Shown one piece after another: positions 1 to 7,823 of a stretch of DNA of 64,000 bases; the stretch's first letter is position 1; each line of letters opens with the position of its first letter. Below the pieces are notes generated by a model, which did not search any database, was not told where the DNA came from, and worked only from the letters and a program-made list of their open reading frames with translations. This stretch comes from Fibrivirga algicola (GTDB lineage Bacteria > Bacteroidota > Bacteroidia > Cytophagales > Spirosomataceae), in assembly GCF_011742925.1 (NCBI RefSeq), contig NZ_WAEL01000004.1, forward strand, positions 62,001-126,000, in the 5' to 3' direction. Position numbers and translations under genes: made by a program.

Positions 1-1
1 C

Positions 2-151
2 AGTTTACCAATGAGCACTGTTGGTGCGCCTGGGCCAGATATAGGCCCACCAACATGCGGTACCGGGCCGGTTGTCATGGGGCATGTGGTCAGATCAGTT
101 AATCGGGCAGCTGGTGGCATTGCAGCGGGTCTGTTAAGACATAAAGCGTAA
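2..151 (+). CDS. possible 3' end of an unidentified gene
   Basis: Frame 2 is open from the window edge to a TAA at 149-151 and reads as a Gly/Pro/Val-rich tail containing PTCGTGPVV and ending RAAGGIAAGLLRHKA. The other two forward frames have stops in the same stretch. The composition resembles the ends of some PAAR-like proteins, but no diagnostic motif is present and a 50-codon open frame can arise by chance. The upstream part lies outside the window. Confidence 0.25.
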   Translation, partial: SLPMSTVGAPGPDIGPPTCGTGPVVMGHVVRSVNRAAGGIAAGLLRHKA

Positions 152-441
152 GAGGAAGTGTAACGTATTGTTCATTTACGTATTCAGCAAGTTAAATAGT
201 TAGTTTATTTGTATCTCAAATATTTACTAGACGCGCTACACTTCGCCTGTCTGAAAGCCCTTGGACCGGGTACTGTCTCCCGTTGATAAGTCTACAGCTG
301 TTAACGAGGGTACCGTTAGATTATAAAAACGGGAGATTTTATAGAAATTTACCGAATAGTCCTTTTATTATATAGCTTTACTTATCCTTCCTCTTTTTAA
401 AATAATCGTCCAACTTACAGCCATAGTAAGGGCAACTTGTC
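152..441. other. A+T-rich intergenic region
   Basis: No ORF, RNA gene or strong hairpin was found. The sequence becomes clearly A+T-rich towards 330-400, as expected of a promoter region for the gene starting at 442, but no convincing TAnnTTTG box was seen. Confidence 0.5.
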
Positions 442-834
442 ATGACGGCTACTCAACAACCCACAGAACGATTCTCGCTTTATCAGCACGAACATCAACA
501 GTGGTTACAGGCACTTGCCCTGTACTCAGATCAGGAATCGTATTTCAACTCCCTGTTGTCGTATGTATGTGACAGCACGGCCGACTACGAGATTGTGAGT
601 CGTTCCGGTTCATTTCGCCAGTGGTTCACTGGTTTACGGTCACAGATGGCCCAACTTACCGAGCTGATCGAAATGGAGGAACAATCGACGGCTAAAGGGA
701 TCCCCAACTGGCAGCGTCGCCAAGAGATCGACGAGCGGCACCGGCGCATGCGGAGTGGCTACCAGATGCTGGAACAGCAGTTCATCACTGTCCGTCAGCA
801 GTTCTACGCGTTCATTACCCCCTACGTACAATAA
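442..834 (+). CDS. hypothetical helical protein
   Basis: This 130-residue protein has no domain I recognise. It lacks a signal peptide and membrane segment and is rich in Gln, Glu and Arg; the second half (about residues 60-125) looks like one or two long amphipathic helices, so a coiled-coil or bundle protein is likely. The ATG at 442 is the only sensible start. It lies 26 bp upstream of an ABC ATPase gene in the same direction, so the two are probably cotranscribed, but no functional link can be read from sequence. Confidence 0.7.
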   Translation: MTATQQPTERFSLYQHEHQQWLQALALYSDQESYFNSLLSYVCDSTADYEIVSRSGSFRQWFTGLRSQMAQLTELIEMEEQSTAKGIPNWQRRQEIDERHRRMRSGYQMLEQQFITVRQQFYAFITPYVQ

Positions 835-860
835 GCAATCCGGGCTTAACTTGCCCCGAT

Positions 861-1865
861 ATGCTGACAGCTACCCATCTTTCCAAATCGTTTGCCGACC
901 TGCCTGCCGTTCGAAATGTGTCACTGACACTGGCCGCCGGACAGATTATGGCCCTCGTAGGCGCCAGCGGCTCCGGTAAAAGCACCCTGCTGAACCTGAT
1001 TGCCGCGCTGCTCGACCCCGACCGGGGCGAAGTCCGGCTGGACGGTGAGCGCATTGCCGGCCCTAAGGACGTGCTGGTAGCCGGGCACCCACAGATTCGG
1101 GTGGTGCCGCAGGAATATCAACTGATGCCGAACGTCTCTATTCGTGAAAACATCAACTACGCCCTTCGCTTCTACGAACGTACCTACCGAACCGCCCGCG
1201 TTGATGAACTACTGAAGCTCTGTCGGCTGGAATCGGTGCAACACCACAAACCGCGCGAAGCATCGGGCGGCGAAAAGCAGCGTACGGCCATTGCCCGCGC
1301 CATTGCCGAACCCGCCCGCGTGTTGCTGCTCGACGAGCCGTTTAGCCACCTTGACTTACCCAACCGGCTTATTATTCGCGACTTACTGTTCGAACTGGTT
1401 CGGCAGCCTACGGGTTCGCAACCTCCACCTGCCTGCCTTTTTGTGACCCACGATGCCACCGACGCCCTATCTATTGCCGACCAGATCGGTATTATCCAGC
1501 AAGGGCAATTGAAGCAGGTAGGCACGCCCCGCGAAGTGTATTTTACCCCTAAAACCATTTACGCCGCCCGGATGACCGGGCCGGTAAACACCATACGGGG
1601 TAAACACCTGGCCGCGCTCGGCTTACCCCCCGTCAGTGACCCCGAAGCCTATTTCGGCCTCCGCCCCGAGCATATCAGTCTAACCAGTGATGGGACCGTG
1701 ATGGGTGAAGTAAAGGGCGTATTTTTTCAGGGACGGCAAAGCGAGCTGGATGTAAAGATTAACCGGTACGTCTCCCTTCGCCTGCTAACCGAACGCGACG
1801 ATGTGCAGATTGGCGATGAGGTACGTATGTGCCTAGCCGGTGACCGACTTATGCCCATAGGCTAA
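861..1865 (+). CDS. ABC transporter ATP-binding protein, PotA/FbpC type with TOBE-like tail
   Basis: A complete ATPase subunit is visible: Walker A GASGSGKST (residues 34-42), Q-loop Gln84, signature SGGEKQ (135-140), Walker B VLLLDEP (154-160) and H-loop His197. Residues from about 230 form a C-terminal extension with GLRPEHI, typical of the TOBE domain of import ATPases for polyamines, iron or other small solutes (CUT1/PotA/FbpC group). It should couple ATP hydrolysis to an inner-membrane permease. No permease or binding protein is adjacent, so the substrate is unknown and the partner must be encoded elsewhere. Confidence 0.85.
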   Translation: MLTATHLSKSFADLPAVRNVSLTLAAGQIMALVGASGSGKSTLLNLIAALLDPDRGEVRLDGERIAGPKDVLVAGHPQIRVVPQEYQLMPNVSIRENINYALRFYERTYRTARVDELLKLCRLESVQHHKPREASGGEKQRTAIARAIAEPARVLLLDEPFSHLDLPNRLIIRDLLFELVRQPTGSQPPPACLFVTHDATDALSIADQIGIIQQGQLKQVGTPREVYFTPKTIYAARMTGPVNTIRGKHLAALGLPPVSDPEAYFGLRPEHISLTSDGTVMGEVKGVFFQGRQSELDVKINRYVSLRLLTERDDVQIGDEVRMCLAGDRLMPIG

Positions 1866-1928
1866 TGTTAAGATTGGTCGTTTGGGTTGAATCGCTTAAC
1901 TTTCCCTTTATACACTAATTAGGAAACT

Positions 1929-3029
1929 ATGCCCGAATTCACGCTTGGGATTGAAGAAGAATTCCAGACCATTGATCCCGAAACCCGCGAGCTCCGCTCG
2001 CACATGTCGAAACTTGTTGATGGTGGGCAGATAATCCTTCAGGAACGTGTTAAGGCTGAAATGCACCAGGCTGTTGTGGAAGTGGGCACCAATATTTGTC
2101 ACAACATCCAGGAGGCCCGGCAGGAAGTAACCTTTCTCCGGCGCGAGATAATCGAGCTGGCCGATCGGCAAAACCTACACGTCGCCTCGGCGGGCACACA
2201 CCCTTTTTCTGATTGGCAACACCAGCTTATCACGCCCAACGAACGGTATGACCGGCTTATCGAAGAAATGCGCGATGTGGCCCGTTCCAACCTGATATTT
2301 GGCATGCACGTGCACGTCGGTATCGCCAGCCGCAATGAAGGCATTCAGATTATGAATGCTGTACGGTATTTTTTGCCGCACATCTACGCGCTGTCGACCA
2401 ACTCACCGTTCTGGTGCGGTCGTAATACCGGTTTTAAGTCGTACCGTTCCAAAGTGTTCGACAAATTTCCCCGCACCGGTATTCCCGACTATTTCAGCAG
2501 CGCCGCCGAGTACGACGAATACATTGCCCTGCTGGTAAAAACGGGCTGTATCGACAATGGCAAGAAGATCTGGTGGGATATCCGCCTTCACCCCTTCTTC
2601 GATACCATCGAGTTCCGGATCTGCGACGTACCCATGCGAGTCGACGAAACGATTTGTCTGGCGGCCATCATGCAGGCGCTGGTGGCAAAGATTTATAAGC
2701 TACAGCGAGCTAACCTCAATTTTCGCCCCTATCGCCGGGTGCTGATTGCCGAGAACAAATGGCGGGCAGCCCGATACGGCATTGAAGGAAAACTGATCGA
2801 TTTTGGCAAGCAGGAAGAAGTGCCAACCCACCAGTTGATCTACGAATTGCTGGAGTTTGTCGATGATGTTGTTGACGAATTGGGTAGCCGTGAAGAATGT
2901 GCGTATGTGCATGAAATAATCAAGAATGGCACTGGTGCCGACCGTCAGCTGGCCGTCTACAATGAGACCAATGACCTTAAAGCAGTCGTTGATTACATCG
3001 TGCGGGAAACTTCATTCGGCGTCAGGTAG
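1929..3029 (+). CDS. carboxylate-amine ligase, GCS2/YbdK family
   Basis: The N-terminus MPEFTLGIEEEFQ carries the GIEEEF signature of the GCS2 (YbdK-like glutamate-cysteine ligase) fold, and GMHVHVG near residue 125 matches its metal/ATP-binding core. Length (366 residues) is normal for the family. Members join a carboxylate to an amine using ATP; some make gamma-glutamylcysteine, many have unknown substrates. The start has an AGGA just upstream. It begins a run with an amidotransferase (14 bp gap) and an ATP-grasp-like ligase, which argues for a small-peptide or amide metabolite pathway rather than plain glutathione synthesis. The product is not known. Confidence 0.85.
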   Translation: MPEFTLGIEEEFQTIDPETRELRSHMSKLVDGGQIILQERVKAEMHQAVVEVGTNICHNIQEARQEVTFLRREIIELADRQNLHVASAGTHPFSDWQHQLITPNERYDRLIEEMRDVARSNLIFGMHVHVGIASRNEGIQIMNAVRYFLPHIYALSTNSPFWCGRNTGFKSYRSKVFDKFPRTGIPDYFSSAAEYDEYIALLVKTGCIDNGKKIWWDIRLHPFFDTIEFRICDVPMRVDETICLAAIMQALVAKIYKLQRANLNFRPYRRVLIAENKWRAARYGIEGKLIDFGKQEEVPTHQLIYELLEFVDDVVDELGSREECAYVHEIIKNGTGADRQLAVYNETNDLKAVVDYIVRETSFGVR

Positions 3030-3043
3030 TTAGAGTCTATACG

Positions 3044-3850
3044 ATGAAAATTGCCATTTTAGATATGTACGACAACGTAGCCAACGAAGGCATGCGTTGT
3101 ATTTTACACGCCATTCAGACGGTAGCAACTACCGACGGTGTGTCATTACCTTACACGGTTTTTAACGTTCGGGCCAACAATGAACTGCCCGATCTGTCAT
3201 ACGACGCGTATATTTCGACGGGTGGCCCGGGCATTCCCCTTCCATTAGGTGAGGCCTGGGAAATTCCGTATTTCGAGCTGATCGACTCCATTTTTGAACA
3301 CAACCTTACGCACGAGTCTAAGAAGCATCTGTTTCTGATCTGTCATTCGTTTCAGCTAGTGGCAGGGCATATGCACCTGGGTACAATCAGCAGACGAAAA
3401 TCAACGTCGTTTGGGATTTTCCCAATGCATCGCACTGATGAAGGCATGAATGAGCCTTTGTTCAGCGCACTTGCCGAGCCATTCTACGCTGTCGATTCCC
3501 GGGACTACCAGTTGACAGAGCCTAAGATGGACGAATTTGAAGCCCAGGGAGCACGCCTCCTATGTCTCGAAAAAATTCGTCCACACGTCAATCTGGAACG
3601 AGCAGTTATGGCGATCCGGTTTACCGATGAAATTATTGGCACGCAGTTTCACCCTGAGGCCGATGACGAGGGGATGCTTCGTTATTTTTTGCAGGAAGAG
3701 AAACGTACCCAGATAATTGCCAACTACGGTCAGGCTAAATACGACGAGATGGTTGCTTACCTGCAAGATCCGCAGAAGATCGCCCTAACTGAATCGGTCA
3801 TTCTACCCGGTTTTCTGCGGCACGCCATCCGGGAGTTTTCCCTTGCTTAA
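3044..3850 (+). CDS. class I glutamine amidotransferase-like protein
   Basis: A 268-residue GATase1-fold protein. GGPG (60-63) would form the oxyanion loop, Cys100 in LICHSFQL is the predicted nucleophile, and GTQFHPEAD supplies His203 and Glu205, so the catalytic triad is intact. The nucleophile elbow is IC-H-S-F-Q rather than the usual GxCxGxQ, marking a divergent subfamily. It should hydrolyse glutamine and pass ammonia to a partner. Its position between two ATP-dependent ligases suggests it serves one of them. It is not a trpG/pabA/guaA type; a separate PabA-like gene exists at 25.2 kb. Confidence 0.8.
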   Translation: MKIAILDMYDNVANEGMRCILHAIQTVATTDGVSLPYTVFNVRANNELPDLSYDAYISTGGPGIPLPLGEAWEIPYFELIDSIFEHNLTHESKKHLFLICHSFQLVAGHMHLGTISRRKSTSFGIFPMHRTDEGMNEPLFSALAEPFYAVDSRDYQLTEPKMDEFEAQGARLLCLEKIRPHVNLERAVMAIRFTDEIIGTQFHPEADDEGMLRYFLQEEKRTQIIANYGQAKYDEMVAYLQDPQKIALTESVILPGFLRHAIREFSLA

Positions 3851-3959
3851 CGTAAACAGGTTACTTCGGGATAGCATTACCGGCCTTTTTAGTGCTACAT
3901 GCCCGATCTCCTGGTGAAAAGTGTACTTCATTACCCACAGCAGGGTTATCGATACTGTT

Positions 3960-5177
3960 ATGATTGACTCCATCCGCACTGCCTACAACGCGCAATTCAG
4001 CCCTGATCGCTACGAGGCGTTCCTGAATCATATTCACGCCGCCCACCCGGGCCAGCTGGATTTCAGAGTAGCCGAAACACCGGTGTTTGTGCCCAGGCAG
4101 CTTACCGAAAAAATGCTGATCGCCTGTGATGATATCGTTCGTACGATTACGCAGCCTGACTTTAAGCAGAAAACGGAAGCAGCTATTCCGGCCGATCAGT
4201 ACGTACCCGGCGAACGAACAGGGAGCCACACCACCTTCATGGCGGTCGATTTCGCCGTGTGCCGGGATGCGGAAACGGGTGAGCTTGAGCCACAGTTAAT
4301 CGAACTTCAGGGTTTTCCGTCTCTCTACGGTTTTCAGCCCTATCTGTCAGATAGTTTCAGGGCGCATTTTACCATACCCGAAACCGTCAGCCATTTATTT
4401 GGGGTGGCAACAAACGCCGATTACATTGCCCAGCTGCGCGAGCTGATCGTTGGCGATTGTGACCCTGAAGAAGTGATCTTACTGGAAATTTATCCGGAAA
4501 AACAGAAAACCCGCATCGATTTTGCCCTGACGAAACAGTACATTGGCATTGACGCTGTTTGCCTGACCAAGATCCGAAAGCGGGGACGCCAGCTGTTTTA
4601 CGAAAAAGACGGACGAGAAATTACCATTCGCCGCATCTACAATCGCCTGATTTTTGACGAACTGACCGCCATGCCCGATCTGAAAACGGAGTTCAGGCTC
4701 ACAGACGACGTGGATGTAGACTGGGTCGGTCACCCAAACTGGTTTTTCCGGATCAGCAAATTTACCCTGCCGTTGATAGACAGCCCATACGTACCCAAAA
4801 GCCATTACCTCAGCGATCTCACAGACTCAGAAGGCGGCGTACCATCCGATCTGGAAAATTACGTCTTGAAACCGCTCTTCTCGTTTGCAGGTAGCGGCGT
4901 GAAAATTAACGTCACGGCAACTGACATTGACGCCATTCCTGAGTCGGAGCGCGGCAACTATCTGTTACAGCGAAAAGTACGCTATGAGCCGGTTATCACG
5001 GCCCCCGATGGTCAGGTAAAATGCGAAATCCGCCTGCTCTTTATCTGGCCCGATAATGAGGACAAGCCCCAATTGATCACCAATTTAGCTCGATTAAGCC
5101 GGGGTGAGATGATCGGTGTGCGCTTTAACAAAGACTTTGATTGGGTAGGTGGCACCATTGCTTATTTCGAACGCTAG
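3960..5177 (+). CDS. ATP-grasp-like ligase of a peptide/amide biosynthesis cluster
   Basis: The C-terminal half shows ATP-grasp features: YVLKPLFSFAGSGVKI (Lys plus glycine loop for ATP), LLQRKVRYEPV, a CEIRLLFIW segment with acidic and basic metal/phosphate ligands, and a final NLARLSRGEMIGV. It resembles circularly permuted ATP-grasp or glutathionylspermidine-synthase-like enzymes more than D-Ala ligases. I prefer the ATG at 3960; the frame is open upstream to a GTG at 3921. It is third in the run after the GCS2 ligase and the amidotransferase. A role in adding an amino acid or amine to the GCS2 product is an inference. It ends exactly where the convergent gene begins. Confidence 0.65.
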   Translation: MIDSIRTAYNAQFSPDRYEAFLNHIHAAHPGQLDFRVAETPVFVPRQLTEKMLIACDDIVRTITQPDFKQKTEAAIPADQYVPGERTGSHTTFMAVDFAVCRDAETGELEPQLIELQGFPSLYGFQPYLSDSFRAHFTIPETVSHLFGVATNADYIAQLRELIVGDCDPEEVILLEIYPEKQKTRIDFALTKQYIGIDAVCLTKIRKRGRQLFYEKDGREITIRRIYNRLIFDELTAMPDLKTEFRLTDDVDVDWVGHPNWFFRISKFTLPLIDSPYVPKSHYLSDLTDSEGGVPSDLENYVLKPLFSFAGSGVKINVTATDIDAIPESERGNYLLQRKVRYEPVITAPDGQVKCEIRLLFIWPDNEDKPQLITNLARLSRGEMIGVRFNKDFDWVGGTIAYFER

Positions 5178-6308
5178 TTACCTTCCCAGGCGTATCTGGT
5201 AGCTAACAGATGGGAGGATGAATAGAGACGAACTCGACGTAATTCCGTCGGGACCAAACGGTATGTTTAATGAGAGGTCGAACGAGTGACGTGCCCGATC
5301 GAACCGAATACCTGCCCCTAACTTTCCCAGCGACAATCCGTATCGTTCGACGATGACTAAGTTTTCGGTGATAAAAGAAAGTGATGGCCGTAATTTCCGA
5401 ACTACACTGACTGATATTAGCTGGCCGAACGAGTCGGCACTGGTACCAGACCCCACGCCCACTGTTACGTTGTTTTGCGAGTCGCCAACCGACACGATGC
5501 CTTGCAGAAGGCCCGTCGAAGCGGTACGGTTAAAGAGTGATCCATACACAAGCTGGGCCTGGACACCGACGCGAATCCGGGGCGAAAGGGGAAGTGATAC
5601 TTTCGTTGACAGTGAGCCAAACAGGCTGGGCAAGAACGTAAAGAAACTTGCACCAATGCTCCAGTTATCAGTCAGTCCCACATCGAACTGGCTAACATAG
5701 ACGAACGAGTTTCGATAATATACACGTCCGCGCTCTGCCTGATAAGCCGTTGGCAAGAAATTCAGGTATTGCGGAAAAATATTCGGATTGGTCATCGACC
5801 CACCAGTACGAACATTGGTCGACGTACGGGCCGAGGTAACACGCTCCATACGAATCACCTGATCGGCAGGTACGTATACAGTGCCGATGGTCGTCGTTTT
5901 GAGTACTACCCGGCTGGCATCCTGGCTGAGGACTTCCCCGTTCAACGTTGTCCCATCAGCAAGTGTGACCACATACTGGCTGGGCGACACTGTACTCTGT
6001 GCAGGCTGTGACGCTAGCGCAGCCCCGTACCCTGGCTGCTGAATATACATCAGCGAATCACCGGTTACGGGGGCAATATTACTGATCCGCCCAAACAACT
6101 CTTTCTCTACATACGTGAGTTGCCCGTTTCTCATACGTACAGTATAAATCGTACTATCCCGTTTCACAATTCGGCCCTGAATGTGCGAGCCGTCCTTCAA
6201 CAAAATGAAATACGATTTACCATTGGTTGTATCAACCGGTATCTGCTGGGCATCGACCCGGCTGATAACAGATACCAGCAGAAGAACGAAAAGAAGAACT
6301 GTTTTCAT
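5178..6308 (-). CDS. secreted/outer-membrane protein with two small beta repeats
   Basis: Starts with a clear signal peptide (MKTVLLFVLLLVSVISRVDAQ); the ATG at 6308 is preferred to a TTG one codon upstream. Two related segments follow, FILLKDGSHIQGRIVKRD and YVVTLADGTTLNGEVLSQD, which look like duplicated SH3/Sm-like beta folds. From about residue 175 the pattern changes to alternating, aromatic, Gly-rich strands consistent with an outer-membrane barrel or surface beta domain, ending YQIRLGR. Function is unknown. Its stop codon directly abuts that of the convergent ATP-grasp gene with no spacer. Confidence 0.7.
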   Translation of the reverse strand: MKTVLLFVLLLVSVISRVDAQQIPVDTTNGKSYFILLKDGSHIQGRIVKRDSTIYTVRMRNGQLTYVEKELFGRISNIAPVTGDSLMYIQQPGYGAALASQPAQSTVSPSQYVVTLADGTTLNGEVLSQDASRVVLKTTTIGTVYVPADQVIRMERVTSARTSTNVRTGGSMTNPNIFPQYLNFLPTAYQAERGRVYYRNSFVYVSQFDVGLTDNWSIGASFFTFLPSLFGSLSTKVSLPLSPRIRVGVQAQLVYGSLFNRTASTGLLQGIVSVGDSQNNVTVGVGSGTSADSFGQLISVSVVRKLRPSLSFITENLVIVERYGLSLGKLGAGIRFDRARHSFDLSLNIPFGPDGITSSSSLFILPSVSYQIRLGR

Positions 6309-6436
6309 CAAGAGCTTGGTTTAAAGGAAGAGGGAGCAGCCAATCTGGCACCGTTTCCCGAACAGAGACGCCACCAGATCGGCCATAAGAATGACCTTAT
6401 TTGTGACGCCAAACTACTTCTATTGCGACTAAAAGC

Positions 6437-7696
6437 GTGACACATCGACAACTATTCTTTCAGCACATTGCACAGACCACCGATTTCCCTTTAGCGTTGG
6501 AAATTGAGCGGGCTGAAGGTGTTTATCTATACGGCCCCAACGGCGAAACGTACCTGGATCTGATTTCCGGTATTGGTGTGAGCAACGTCGGGCATCGACA
6601 CCCGGCCGTGTTGGCAGCCATTCAGGCGCAACTCGATAAGTACATGCACCTGATGGTATATGGTGAGTATGTTCAGGGCCCGCAGGCCGAGCTCGCCCAC
6701 GCCCTGGTCGATTCGCTCGACGGTGCAGTTACTCCCTATGGCCGGATTGACAACGTGTACTTCACCAACTCAGGGGCCGAAGCCGTTGAGGGGGCCATGA
6801 AGGTTGCCAAGCGATTTACCGGTAGAACTGAGCTAATCGCCTGCCACAATGCCTACCATGGATCAACGCAGGGTGCGTTATCTCTAAGCGGCGACGAAAA
6901 TTTTAAGCGCAACTACCGCCCTCTCCTCCCCGACATCCGGCACATTCAGCATGGCGAATGGGCTGATATTGACCGGATAACTACACGTACAGCGGCCGTT
7001 ATCATGGAAGTAATACAGGGCGAAGCAGGTGTTCGTGTACCAGACCCCGCCTACCTGCACGCCGTTCGCGAGCGTTGCACCGCAACAGGTACGTTGCTCA
7101 TCTTCGACGAAATACAGACTGGCTTTGGACGAACCGGCTCCTTTTGGGCTTTTCAGGGGATTGATCCATCAGGAAAGGCCGTAGTTCCCGACATACTGTT
7201 GAGCGCCAAAGGGATGGGCGGCGGTATGCCGATCGGCGCGTTTATGGCGCCCGAGCCCCTGATGGCCGTGATCAAGAACAACCCGATGCTCGGCCACATC
7301 ACTACATTTGGTGGTCACCCGGTATCGTGTGCGGCTTCGCTGGCTACGCTACAAACGATTCGCACCGGCCAGTTGTATGCCGACGCGGAACGTAAAGGGC
7401 AATTAATTCGCTCACTGCTGGTACACCCGCTAATTCGACAGGTACGTGGTAAAGGCCTGATGCTGGCCGCCGAATTCGATTCATTCGACGTGCTCAAGCC
7501 AGTCATCGACCGGGCCATCGAATCGCGGAACGGTGAATTAGGCATCATCACCGACTGGTTTCTATTCTGCAATAACTCCATGCGCATTGCCCCGCCCCTG
7601 ACCATCACCGACAACGAAATCAGGCTAGCCTGCCAGACCATTCTAACCAGCATCGACAGTGTGGCGCTTCACCAGCCATTGGAAGTAGAAGCCTGA
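6437..7696 (+). CDS. class III (acetylornithine/GABA-type) aminotransferase
   Basis: A 419-residue fold-type I PLP enzyme. FTNSGAEAVEGAMKVAK binds PLP phosphate, IFDEIQTGFGRTG contains the cofactor Asp, and Lys258 in LLSAKGMGGG is the Schiff-base lysine. It belongs to the group of acetylornithine, ornithine and 4-aminobutyrate aminotransferases; the natural substrate cannot be fixed from sequence. The start is GTG at 6437. It is not beside arginine biosynthesis genes, which weakens an ArgD assignment. It ends just before a very long hairpin shared with the convergent efflux operon. Confidence 0.85.
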   Translation: MTHRQLFFQHIAQTTDFPLALEIERAEGVYLYGPNGETYLDLISGIGVSNVGHRHPAVLAAIQAQLDKYMHLMVYGEYVQGPQAELAHALVDSLDGAVTPYGRIDNVYFTNSGAEAVEGAMKVAKRFTGRTELIACHNAYHGSTQGALSLSGDENFKRNYRPLLPDIRHIQHGEWADIDRITTRTAAVIMEVIQGEAGVRVPDPAYLHAVRERCTATGTLLIFDEIQTGFGRTGSFWAFQGIDPSGKAVVPDILLSAKGMGGGMPIGAFMAPEPLMAVIKNNPMLGHITTFGGHPVSCAASLATLQTIRTGQLYADAERKGQLIRSLLVHPLIRQVRGKGLMLAAEFDSFDVLKPVIDRAIESRNGELGIITDWFLFCNNSMRIAPPLTITDNEIRLACQTILTSIDSVALHQPLEVEA

Positions 7697-7715
7697 TCTC
7701 GGCTACCTCAACTAG

Positions 7716-7798
7716 GCTATATTCCAATAAAGCAGAACAGGTATACGATGGCGATCATAGCGCCATCGTATACCTGTTCTGCTTTATTGGAATATAGC
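7716..7798. terminator. 38-bp perfect inverted repeat, bidirectional terminator candidate
   Basis: The arms 7716-7753 and 7761-7798 are perfect reverse complements over 38 bp around the 7-nt loop ATCATAG. It lies between the stops of the convergent aminotransferase and RND genes, so it probably ends both transcripts. No long T-run follows on either side, and the stem is much longer than a typical intrinsic terminator. Confidence 0.7.
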
Positions 7799-7823
7799 TA
7801 ATTATATGCCCAATTAATTGTAG

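Noticed and set aside
3044-3850. homoserine acyltransferase (MetA-like) identity for the amidotransferase
   Set aside because: It shares the GATase1 fold, but the HPEAD motif and clustering with ligases fit glutamine hydrolysis better.
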